In this document: one piece after another, positions 47,548 to 55,574 of the stretch | How the letters are laid out: each line of letters starts with the position of its first letter | Position numbering within the stretch: the first letter of the stretch is position 1 | Source: Lactiplantibacillus garii | GTDB taxonomy: Bacteria; Bacillota; Bacilli; Lactobacillales; Lactobacillaceae | Direction: 5' to 3' | DNA length: 64,000 nucleotides | NCBI RefSeq assembly: GCF_003885105.1 | Contig: NZ_QWZQ01000003.1 | Location: forward strand, 1-64,000 | The notes under the pieces: model-generated | Seen by the model: the letters and a program-made list of their open reading frames with translations, nothing else | What the model was told of the DNA's origin: nothing | The model's database searches: none | Made by a program: the position numbers and the translations under genes

Positions 47548-50500
47548 ATGCGATTAACAAAATTACAAAAAATTCAAACCATTACACAACAAAACCGGCA
47601 CCAACAGTTCAAACGAACCTGGGTAACCACGCTAGTTTTATTGGGCTGCAGCATCGGAATCGGGACGGGATTGTGGACGTTACCAGCCACCGCTGCAACG
47701 GTTAATCCCCCGACGACCACACTGCAAACTGCCGCCGCGACTAGTACGGGGGCGTCGGGCCCCCGTTCACCGGTTAGTGGGACGCCGCGCAGCGTCAGTG
47801 TGGCCAGTGCACCGGCGTCGTTAGCTGACAGCGTTACCCCAACTAGTACGGTATCCAGTGCCGCGGCCGCGCCAACGAGTAGCAGTTCGGCAACGAGTAG
47901 GGCTTCGGTGGGGTTTACTGCGCCGACCATCGTTGTCACGGCCCCGGGGAGTTCGTTTGGCACCACCCCGGTGAGTGCCGCTCCGGATTCGCAGACTAGT
48001 TCCGTGGCTTCAACGGCCAGTGCTACGAGTACTACGAGTGCGGCGACAAGCACCGCTAGCCAAGTTCAAGCCGCCGCTAGTATCGCGGCGTTGCCGGATA
48101 GTACCGTCGTAACGTTTGGCGATGCCGGTATTCAGGCCGCGGTGGCCGGTGATTTGGGCGTTACCGGTCCGGTTACCCTGGGTGCCATTCGGAATTTTAG
48201 TGGCCCGTTTTTAAACATTGGTACTACCAAACCGCTAGCGGTTACGGGAACCTTGGCTGGGATGCAGTATCTACAAGCATTGCCGGCATCCGCCACCATT
48301 CAATTTTGGACAACTTATGCTAAACCGAACGTGGACTTAACACCGTTGGAAAATGACGAGTTTAGTCAGTTGTCACTGCAAATGTACGACATGGCGCAGG
48401 CGAACTTACAGCCGTTGACGTTGATCGACCCGTCAGCCATTACGTCGTTACAACTAGTTGGGTCCATCACTGGTGATATGCGGGACTATCAAAATAATGC
48501 GGACGGTATGACCAACGCACAGCTGGCCGAACTGGGGCCGTGGCTGACCAACATTGATAACACGTCGATTGGGGCTAACCTGAACTTTAACCTATCGAAT
48601 AACTCGCTGACCGACTTTTCACCGTTGAGCGGGTTTGCCAACGACGCTTTATTTGTCGCGTTAGGCCAGCGGGTGAATGACGCCGCTAAACCCGTTAACT
48701 TGGTGGTCGGCCAGCCGGCGGTCTTCACCGCGTTACCCCTAGTCGGGATGAACGGGGAATCGTTAACGAGTCATTATCAGGCGACCCTGAGCGGTAGTCC
48801 CACTCAGAGCAGTTTAGCAGTGCACCCCGCCGAACCGGACCTAACGAGTCTGGGCAACGGTCGTTTTCAAATTGCAACGGCTTACCCCACGATTCCCAAT
48901 GCAAACTGGTTTGCCTACGGTTTACGCGGGTACTATGATTTTACGAGTGCTGACCAGTTTGCCACGAACTTTATTCAGCTGACCTATCCGAGTGGGGTCA
49001 ATTTCCAATACGACGTCATGGTTTATCAACCGGCGAACTGGTTACCGGCGCCGGAATTAAACGTCCGGTACGTAGACGCGACCACGCAACAAGCCATTCA
49101 GCCCGCTAACCTGATTCGGGGTACGACTATCGGGTCAACGTACGACCTAGCGCCACAAACCAAAATTGCCGGGTACGTGTTTGACCCTCAACAGAGTAGT
49201 CCGACGACCGGGACCTATACCCAGGATCCGCAAGCGTTGACGTTAACGTTTAGTCGGCAGCCCGCCGGCGGGATTACGGTAAGTTACGAAACGACGGCTG
49301 GGCAAAAGTTAGCACCGGACACGGTCCTTAGTGGGACGGTTGGTCAGCCGTATCAAAGTCAACCGTTAACCATTACGGGCTACACTTACCAACGGGTGGC
49401 GACCACTAGTTTACCCGCCAGCGGGACGTTACCGTTGGCGGCCGGGACGGTCACGTACCTTTATACGGCCAATCAATTGACACGGATCGTCCGTTACGTT
49501 GACGTCACGACAAATCAAGTTTTGACGGTCGACCAAGTGACGGGACCGTACATGGGCACAACGACCCTGGACGTTACACCGACAATTACGAAGTATACGG
49601 CCGCGGGTTACCGGGTAGTAACGAACGGGGTTCCCGCAGCTGCGGCCTTTGATGATCCGGCGCCAACCGTCACTTATCAGGTGGCGCTTGCGCACCAGCT
49701 AAAAACGCTAACGGCCACCACACCTAACTTACCTGCCAACGTTGTGTTGACGGCACAGGCCACCCGGACGATTCGGTATCAAAGTACCGATGGGACAGCC
49801 CTCGTTGCACCAACCGTGCAAACCGTCGCCTTCACGCGGCAAGCGGTGCGGGACCAAGTGACGGGTAACGTGACGTACGGTTCCTGGGTTGTCGGATCTC
49901 CAAGCAACTTTATGGCAGTCACCAGTCCTGATATTAGGGGTTACCGTGCTGACCGGGCCGTCGTGCCGGCCAGCGAACCTCTGAATATGCCGACCGTGAT
50001 GCCGGACGTGACGGTAACGTACACGGTGGTTGTACCAGCGACGTCGGCTGGCAGTGCGGTGGCACCGGAAACGTCAGCCGCAATGTCAGCCGTAAATCCG
50101 GCAACGTCGTCTGCGGGGAGTGCGGCACCAGTTTCGACTAGTGCCATATCGACTGCACCGTCCACCGCAGCGACGGGGGTGCCTTCTCCGAACATGAGCA
50201 CCACGTCCACGTTGAGCGGGACCACACCGCAATCAGTTGCCGCGTCTGCGGGACAAGCGGCAACTAGTGAATCGCAGTCTCAGCGTCAGGTGCAGGCGAC
50301 CGTGCCCATTAACTACCAGCGGGGCGCTGTCCGGCCGGCGGTTTCACAACACACGAACCAGACTAAGTCCAACACGACCGCGCCCCTTCAACGACGCCCT
50401 AAAGTTGGCAAACCAGCCCGGAGAGCACTAACCCGTGCAACCGGGTTGCCCCAAACGGGGGAGCACCCGACCGTAACGGCGCTCATCGGGGTGCTGATGC

Positions 50501-50556
50501 TCGCACTGATTACGGTGCTTGCGCACGTCAAGCGGTCCTGGAAACGGATATTTTAG
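47548..50556 (+). CDS. LPQTGE-anchored surface protein with MucBP-type domains (paralogue 1)
   Basis: A 1002-residue wall-anchored protein, probably an adhesin. A long signal peptide (residues 1-50; hydrophobic part LVLLGCSIGIGTGLWTL, ending ATAAT) is followed by a Ser/Thr/Ala-rich stalk (about 51-190). Next come a folded domain with internalin-like spacing (LTPLENDEF, NLSNNSLTDFSPLSGF; about 195-380), a beta-rich region, and three MucBP-like repeats (about 505-720; RYVDATTQQ, GITVSYETTAGQ, RIVRYVDVTTNQ) plus a Mub B2-like segment (RTIRYQSTDGT). A second Ser/Thr/Ala-rich stretch precedes LPQTGE (967-972), a hydrophobic helix and a basic tail. GGAAAGG precedes the ATG. It is a tandem paralogue of the next gene. 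Ligand unknown. Confidence 0.88.
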   Translation: MRLTKLQKIQTITQQNRHQQFKRTWVTTLVLLGCSIGIGTGLWTLPATAATVNPPTTTLQTAAATSTGASGPRSPVSGTPRSVSVASAPASLADSVTPTSTVSSAAAAPTSSSSATSRASVGFTAPTIVVTAPGSSFGTTPVSAAPDSQTSSVASTASATSTTSAATSTASQVQAAASIAALPDSTVVTFGDAGIQAAVAGDLGVTGPVTLGAIRNFSGPFLNIGTTKPLAVTGTLAGMQYLQALPASATIQFWTTYAKPNVDLTPLENDEFSQLSLQMYDMAQANLQPLTLIDPSAITSLQLVGSITGDMRDYQNNADGMTNAQLAELGPWLTNIDNTSIGANLNFNLSNNSLTDFSPLSGFANDALFVALGQRVNDAAKPVNLVVGQPAVFTALPLVGMNGESLTSHYQATLSGSPTQSSLAVHPAEPDLTSLGNGRFQIATAYPTIPNANWFAYGLRGYYDFTSADQFATNFIQLTYPSGVNFQYDVMVYQPANWLPAPELNVRYVDATTQQAIQPANLIRGTTIGSTYDLAPQTKIAGYVFDPQQSSPTTGTYTQDPQALTLTFSRQPAGGITVSYETTAGQKLAPDTVLSGTVGQPYQSQPLTITGYTYQRVATTSLPASGTLPLAAGTVTYLYTANQLTRIVRYVDVTTNQVLTVDQVTGPYMGTTTLDVTPTITKYTAAGYRVVTNGVPAAAAFDDPAPTVTYQVALAHQLKTLTATTPNLPANVVLTAQATRTIRYQSTDGTALVAPTVQTVAFTRQAVRDQVTGNVTYGSWVVGSPSNFMAVTSPDIRGYRADRAVVPASEPLNMPTVMPDVTVTYTVVVPATSAGSAVAPETSAAMSAVNPATSSAGSAAPVSTSAISTAPSTAATGVPSPNMSTTSTLSGTTPQSVAASAGQAATSESQSQRQVQATVPINYQRGAVRPAVSQHTNQTKSNTTAPLQRRPKVGKPARRALTRATGLPQTGEHPTVTALIGVLMLALITVLAHVKRSWKRIF

Positions 50557-50590
50557 TCGTAGTGGGTGTCGTGTTAATTAAAGACTAATG

Positions 50591-50634
50591 ACGGGCTCTC
50601 GCGGAAATTGAGCTTCTGCGGGCGCCCGTTTTTT
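50591..50634 (+). terminator. Terminator of surface protein gene 1
   Basis: ACGGGC / GCCCGT outer stem, inner CGCGGAA/TTCTGCG pairing, then six T. Confidence 0.75.
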
Positions 50635-50719
50635 AACGGTAAATCCCGATTATAGGAAAATTTACTAACTACTACGCTTTAAAATATCGGGTGAACGGGC
50701 TCCTGTACAAGCCGGTAAA

Positions 50720-50748
50720 TTGTGATGTGTGGCTGATGATGGTATACC
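50720..50748 (+). promoter_or_regulatory. Predicted promoter of surface protein gene 2
   Basis: TTGTGA, 17-nt spacer ending ATGG, TATACC (50743-50748); aligned with the promoter before paralogue 1. Leader about 100 nt. Otherwise 50635-50854 holds nothing evident. Confidence 0.45.
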
Positions 50749-50854
50749 GGACGTGAAAGTTGAGGTTGGGTTATTCCGCCGACGTAACGGAGGCGTGGTC
50801 ACAAGATGACGTCCTGGTAAACCTGACTTAAGTTTCAGAAAGGTCGTTCAGATA

Positions 50855-53800
50855 ATGCGTTTAACAAAGTTACAAGAAATTCAAAAAATTACCAAACAAA
50901 ACCGTCGGCAACAGTTCAAACGTACTTGGAAAACGACGCTGGTCTTGTTGGGGAGTAGTGTTGGTTTAGGTACGGCACTGTGGACGTTACCCGCGGCTGC
51001 CGCGACAACTCCTCCAGCAACAACGCCACAGTCGGCGACGAGTACGGTGACGACCAGTGCGGCTACCAGTGGTGGTTCAATGGCCATGTCGGCCACTAAT
51101 TCCACTAGCAGCACGGCCAGTGCCGCGACGTCGACGGCGGTCATGTCGGCTACGACCAGTTCTACGTCGGCAACGACGAGTACGGCTAGCACCGCGACTT
51201 CCATGCCGGCAACGTCGGCTGCTAATAGTATGACGAGCAGTGCGACAACGTCGACCGCTAGCAACGCCACGTCTACAAGCACGTCGGCCGGTGCTGGTTT
51301 TACGTTGCCGCCTTTACCAACTAGCGTTTCGACTAGTTTAGCAACGAGTAGTGCCGCGATGACGTCGACGGCAAGCCAAACGAGCAGTTCGGCAAGTCAG
51401 GCAACCACGAGTGTTGCTAGTCCGGCGACCAGTGCCGCGTTACCAGATTCAACCATCGTAACTTTTGCTGATCCTGGGATTGAGGCAAACGTCTTAAGCG
51501 ACATGAACATCGTTGGACCGATCACGTTGGGCAACATTCGTAACTACAGCGGGACTAGGCTTGATATCGGAACAACGGGCGTGCCGTTGGAAATTACGAG
51601 TACCTTAGCCGGGATGCAATACTTGCAATATTTACCAGCGAAAACGTTAATTAACTTTTACACTAGTTATCCCGATGCCAACGTTGACTTAACTCCGCTT
51701 GAAAATGACCGCTTTGATCAGTTGTCAATTATGGACCACGACTTAGGAGCGGTGAACTTAGCTCCCCTGACTAAGATTGACCCGACAACGATCTCCACGG
51801 TTCAATTAGTGGGTTCGGTTGAACCCGGTATGACCGATTATCAACAAAACGCGTTCGGGATGAATAACGCCCAATTAGCAGAATTAGGGTCATGGTTAAC
51901 GGCAATCGACAACACGTCGACCGCTCCGGACGGCTTTTTGGACTTTAACTTCTCCGATAACTCGTTAACGGACTTTTCACCCGTGAGCGGTTTTACTAAG
52001 GCGGCGTTATTTACTGCCTTGGGCCAACGGGTCAACTACGGTGCAACACCCGTCAACATGGTTATCGGGCAACCCGCAACCTTTACCGCCTTGCCACTGA
52101 CCGGGATGAACGGGGAGTCGTTGACCAGTCACTACCAAGTCACGTTGAGTGGAAGTCCAACGGTTAGCGCAGCAACGGCCGATACGACTCACCCAGCCGA
52201 ACCATTCTTGACCAATTTGGGGAATGGTCAGTTTGAAATTGCGACGGCTTACCCGACGATTACGGGTGCCACTTGGTTTGCCTACGGGTTACAAGGGTAT
52301 TATCAACTCACGCAAGCCTCACAAATGGATACCAACTTTATTCACATAGATTATCCGAACGGTGTTACCTTTGAATACGACGTCATGGTTTATCAACCCG
52401 CAAACTGGTTGCCAGCGCCGGAGTTGAACGTTAACTTTGTTGATGGAACCACTAAACAGCCGATTGAACCCGCGGAATTGGTCAAGGGGACCACCATTGG
52501 TTCAAGTTATGACCTGACGCCCCAAACGGAAATTACGGGTTATATTTTCCAGCCGGAACAGAGTAGTTCAACAAGCGGAACTTATACCCAAGACCCCCAA
52601 GCGTTGACCTTCACGTTTGTTCGGCAGCCATCCGGTGGGATCGTTGTGAACTACGTTGATGAAAATAACGAGCCGATTGCGTCCGGGGTGGCCATTAACG
52701 GGTACGTTGGTGATGCTTATCAAACGGCACCCGTTACGGTTCCTGGTTACACGCTCACAACGGAGACGATTCCAGGGAGTGCGCCAACTAGTGGAACGTT
52801 ACCGGTTGCTGCCGGTACCGTGAACTACGTCTATGCGCCTAACCAGTTAACGAGAACCATTCATTACGTTGACGTCACTACCGGCAAGGATTTACTTGAT
52901 ACGGAACTGGTCAGTCCTTATCAGAGCGACAATAACTATGATCCAACGACGACGATCGATAATTATGAGCATCAGGGGTACCAATTAGTTAGTGATAATT
53001 ATCCAACGTGGGGTTCCATGCTATTTGACGACCCAACGCCGAGTGCGACTTACGAAATTGAATTGGCTCATCAGATGGTCACCCTGACGCCCGCTTCGTC
53101 GGCCTTACCCGCTGACGTTGATTTAACGCAACAAACGTCGCGGACGATTGAGTATCAAAGCACGACGGGGACGACGCTTGCGGCGCCGACCATTCAAACG
53201 TTGCACTATACCCGGACGGCAGCTAAAGACATGGTTACTGGTGAGATTACTTACGGGCCGTGGGTTGGAGACGATGCCGATACCTTTAGCGCGGTCATCG
53301 TGCCAACGGTTCGGAGCTATCAGCCAGACATGGCTACGGTACCCGCAGTGACGGACGTGGCTGCGGGGACGCCAAACCAAGTGGTAACGGTCACCTACGA
53401 TGCGGTGGCGCCAGCGACGAGTGCGGCCACTGGCAGTTCATCGCAACCCGCTTCATCGGTACCAGCGAGTGCGACCGCAGCAAGCTCAGCTACGACTAAG
53501 CCGACCGCGACGCCTGCTGCGCCAACCAATACGGTGGCGGTAACACCAACGGTAACGTTGTCTAAAACAACGTCGTCAGCTGCAACGCCAGTGACGACAC
53601 CAACGGTCATGGCAACCATGACTCCCGTCAAGCCAACGACTGAAAAGTCACCGGCACCGACGACGCCAACGGTTGTAACGACAAACACCGTTAGTGGTGT
53701 GCGGCCAATCATGACCGGTGTGACGACGGCTAAGTCGTTACGCAATGCGTTAACGACTACAACGTCGGCTCAACCGATTGTAGCGGGAGCGGCCCACGTC

Positions 53801-53998
53801 GCGATGACGCCACTTACAACCAAAGCCGTTAGTGCAACACCAACTGAATCAGCAACGCCGTTACCAAGTCGCTCAGCGGCTCGCGGGTTACCTCAAACTA
53901 GTGAGCGGACTTCGGCAGCTTCGTTACTTGGTTTGTTATTGTTAGGATTAGTTGCTGGTTTCGCACGGATTAAGCGGTTCTTCAAACGCATTTTCTGA
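50855..53998 (+). CDS. LPQTSE-anchored surface protein with MucBP-type domains (paralogue 2)
   Basis: A 1047-residue paralogue of the preceding gene with the same architecture: signal peptide (residues 1-50, almost identical MRLTKLQ start), a Ser/Thr/Ala/Met-rich stalk (about 51-205), the internalin-like domain (IVTFADPGIEANVL onward, about 210-390), MucBP-like repeats (NVNFVDGTTKQ, GIVVNYVDENNE, RTIHYVDVTTGK), a Mub B2-like part (RTIEYQSTTGT) and a Thr-rich region of about 150 residues. It ends with LPQTSE (1012-1017), a hydrophobic helix and the tail KRFFKRIF. LPQTSE departs from LPxTG, but fits the LPQTxE pattern of L. plantarum. It has its own promoter and terminator. Confidence 0.88.
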   Translation: MRLTKLQEIQKITKQNRRQQFKRTWKTTLVLLGSSVGLGTALWTLPAAAATTPPATTPQSATSTVTTSAATSGGSMAMSATNSTSSTASAATSTAVMSATTSSTSATTSTASTATSMPATSAANSMTSSATTSTASNATSTSTSAGAGFTLPPLPTSVSTSLATSSAAMTSTASQTSSSASQATTSVASPATSAALPDSTIVTFADPGIEANVLSDMNIVGPITLGNIRNYSGTRLDIGTTGVPLEITSTLAGMQYLQYLPAKTLINFYTSYPDANVDLTPLENDRFDQLSIMDHDLGAVNLAPLTKIDPTTISTVQLVGSVEPGMTDYQQNAFGMNNAQLAELGSWLTAIDNTSTAPDGFLDFNFSDNSLTDFSPVSGFTKAALFTALGQRVNYGATPVNMVIGQPATFTALPLTGMNGESLTSHYQVTLSGSPTVSAATADTTHPAEPFLTNLGNGQFEIATAYPTITGATWFAYGLQGYYQLTQASQMDTNFIHIDYPNGVTFEYDVMVYQPANWLPAPELNVNFVDGTTKQPIEPAELVKGTTIGSSYDLTPQTEITGYIFQPEQSSSTSGTYTQDPQALTFTFVRQPSGGIVVNYVDENNEPIASGVAINGYVGDAYQTAPVTVPGYTLTTETIPGSAPTSGTLPVAAGTVNYVYAPNQLTRTIHYVDVTTGKDLLDTELVSPYQSDNNYDPTTTIDNYEHQGYQLVSDNYPTWGSMLFDDPTPSATYEIELAHQMVTLTPASSALPADVDLTQQTSRTIEYQSTTGTTLAAPTIQTLHYTRTAAKDMVTGEITYGPWVGDDADTFSAVIVPTVRSYQPDMATVPAVTDVAAGTPNQVVTVTYDAVAPATSAATGSSSQPASSVPASATAASSATTKPTATPAAPTNTVAVTPTVTLSKTTSSAATPVTTPTVMATMTPVKPTTEKSPAPTTPTVVTTNTVSGVRPIMTGVTTAKSLRNALTTTTSAQPIVAGAAHVAMTPLTTKAVSATPTESATPLPSRSAARGLPQTSERTSAASLLGLLLLGLVAGFARIKRFFKRIF

Positions 53999-54009
53999 GG
54001 GCCAGCGAT

Positions 54010-54048
54010 AAAAAACGGTTGGGATCAAGTTCCCAACCGTTTTTTTTA
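54010..54048 (+). terminator. Terminator of surface protein gene 2
   Basis: AAAACGGTTGGG / CCCAACCGTTTT with a T run of eight. Confidence 0.92.
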
Positions 54049-54184
54049 TTCACTGGGTGGCAAACTAGTTGACATAATTTTAATTTAACCTAGAAAGGGT
54101 CCTTTTGAAAACTGACTTGAAAACTGGCATAATAGTAATTAATACTGAGTGGTCGAGACGGACCAAGATGAGGAAGTAATTGTT

Positions 54185-54850
54185 GTGACAAAACTACTAT
54201 TTATTCGCCATGGTAAAACTGAGTGGAACTTGGAAGGCCGCTACCAGGGGTCACAAGGCGACTCACCGTTGTTACCAGCGAGTTACCAAGAAATTCATGA
54301 ATTGGCGGCCGCATTACAGGACATTCACTTTAGTCACATTTATGTCAGTCCATTAAAACGGGCCCGCAGTACCGCGATGACCCTTAAACACGATTTGACG
54401 CAGCCCGACTTACCCGTAACGGTGTTAAGCCGCCTACGAGAATTTAACCTCGGTAAAATGGAGGGGATGGCGTTTACCGACGTGCAGGCGAAGTACCCGG
54501 CAGAGTTTGAAGCGTTTCGTAATCATCCCGACCAGTACGATCCGACCGCGATTCAGGGTGAAAGTTTCCAGCAATTGCTAAAGCGGATGCAACCAGCCGT
54601 TCAGCAAATTGTGGCGGCCAATCCGAAACGCAGTGACAACGTCCTAATCGTGAGTCACGGCGCCGCGTTAAACGCCCTGGTCAACACCCTTTTAGGGGCG
54701 TCGTTAGCGACGTTGCGTCAACGGGGTGGGTTATCCAATACGTCAACGACTATTTTAGAAACTCGTGACCGGGGCAAGCACTATAAACTGCTGGACTGGA
54801 ACGACACGTCCTACTTGTCCCGCAAACCCGATCCAACGGACACGATTTAG
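54185..54850 (+). CDS. Histidine phosphatase family protein (phosphoglycerate mutase-like)
   Basis: Member of the phosphohistidine phosphatase superfamily. The catalytic LLFIRHGKTEWN motif with RHG is at residues 4-15, EFNLGKMEGM carries the conserved Glu, and the second histidine is in VSHGAALNALV (about residues 157-167). 221 residues. I chose GTG 54185, 8 nt after AGGAAG; the open frame runs back to 54149 without support. The substrate is unknown (sugar phosphates or a nucleotide precursor are usual). It is followed by a TPR protein and recD2, probably as one operon. Confidence 0.87.
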   Translation: MTKLLFIRHGKTEWNLEGRYQGSQGDSPLLPASYQEIHELAAALQDIHFSHIYVSPLKRARSTAMTLKHDLTQPDLPVTVLSRLREFNLGKMEGMAFTDVQAKYPAEFEAFRNHPDQYDPTAIQGESFQQLLKRMQPAVQQIVAANPKRSDNVLIVSHGAALNALVNTLLGASLATLRQRGGLSNTSTTILETRDRGKHYKLLDWNDTSYLSRKPDPTDTI

Positions 54851-54866
54851 AGGAGGGAACGCATTC

Positions 54867-55562
54867 ATGACAAATAAGGCTGAAGCATCGCGACCAAGTG
54901 AGGCGAAACAACGGGCACTGGTTCATCAGCTGGTCCAAACAATCGATGCCCATCCGGACGATTATCACGCTTATTATGATTTGACCGTTCTTTTGACGGC
55001 GGGTCAGGATTTTGAACAGGCGGAGGCCCTTGCCATGAAGGCCCTCGGAAAGTTTGAAACTGATCGCCAAGCGGCCGACTTATTCCGTTATGCACTCGGC
55101 AACGTTTATTATCAGGCCCAGGAATACGATAAGGCCTTACCGTATTATCAAAAAATTCAGGACACTAAGTTAAAAAATGACGCTTACGTCATGATGGGTC
55201 AATCCTTGATGGCTAAACGGGATTACCAACACGCATTGGTGTGGGCACTTACCGCACAAGAGGCGCAACCAACCGCATTAGATACCAATTTGTTAGTAGC
55301 AGATATTTTACTTGCATTAGGCAATAACCAGCAGGCGTACACTTATTACCAGTTAGCACGGCAAGTAGATCCTCGTTCGGGCAAGGCGGCCTTTAACGCG
55401 GGTTTAACGGCGATGGTGCTTGGGAAACCGTACGCGGCCCTGTTTGAAAGTGCCGAAAAACTTGACCCGGAGTACTTTCAAAAACATCAACAACAGTTAA
55501 CGGATATTGAAAAAACGTTGGCCGCACAAAAATCAGGTGACGACCAGGCAACTAAATCGTAA
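54867..55562 (+). CDS. Tetratricopeptide repeat protein
   Basis: A 231-residue soluble protein made of helical TPR units from about residue 25 (DYHAYYDLTVLLTAGQDFEQA, then LFRYALGNVYYQAQEYDKAL, AYVMMGQSLMAKRDYQHAL, LLVADILLALGNNQQAYTYY). It probably serves as a protein-binding scaffold. The ATG follows GAGGAGGG; the gene sits 16 nt after the phosphatase gene and 12 nt before recD2. A TPR gene before recD2 is a common arrangement in Firmicutes. Partner unknown. Confidence 0.85.
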   Translation: MTNKAEASRPSEAKQRALVHQLVQTIDAHPDDYHAYYDLTVLLTAGQDFEQAEALAMKALGKFETDRQAADLFRYALGNVYYQAQEYDKALPYYQKIQDTKLKNDAYVMMGQSLMAKRDYQHALVWALTAQEAQPTALDTNLLVADILLALGNNQQAYTYYQLARQVDPRSGKAAFNAGLTAMVLGKPYAALFESAEKLDPEYFQKHQQQLTDIEKTLAAQKSGDDQATKS

Positions 55563-55574
55563 GGAGGGTTTTTA

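Noticed and set aside
47574-48053. Long Val/Ala-rich frame on the minus strand inside surface gene 1 (similarly at 50881-51282 and 53395-53745)
   Set aside because: An antisense shadow of Ser/Thr/Ala codons; no Shine-Dalgarno site and low-complexity product.
50990-51460. Possible CRISPR or tandem DNA repeat in the stalk of surface gene 2
   Set aside because: The repeated ACGAGT/ACGTCG units are short, irregular and in frame with a Ser/Thr/Ala-rich protein; there are no spacers.
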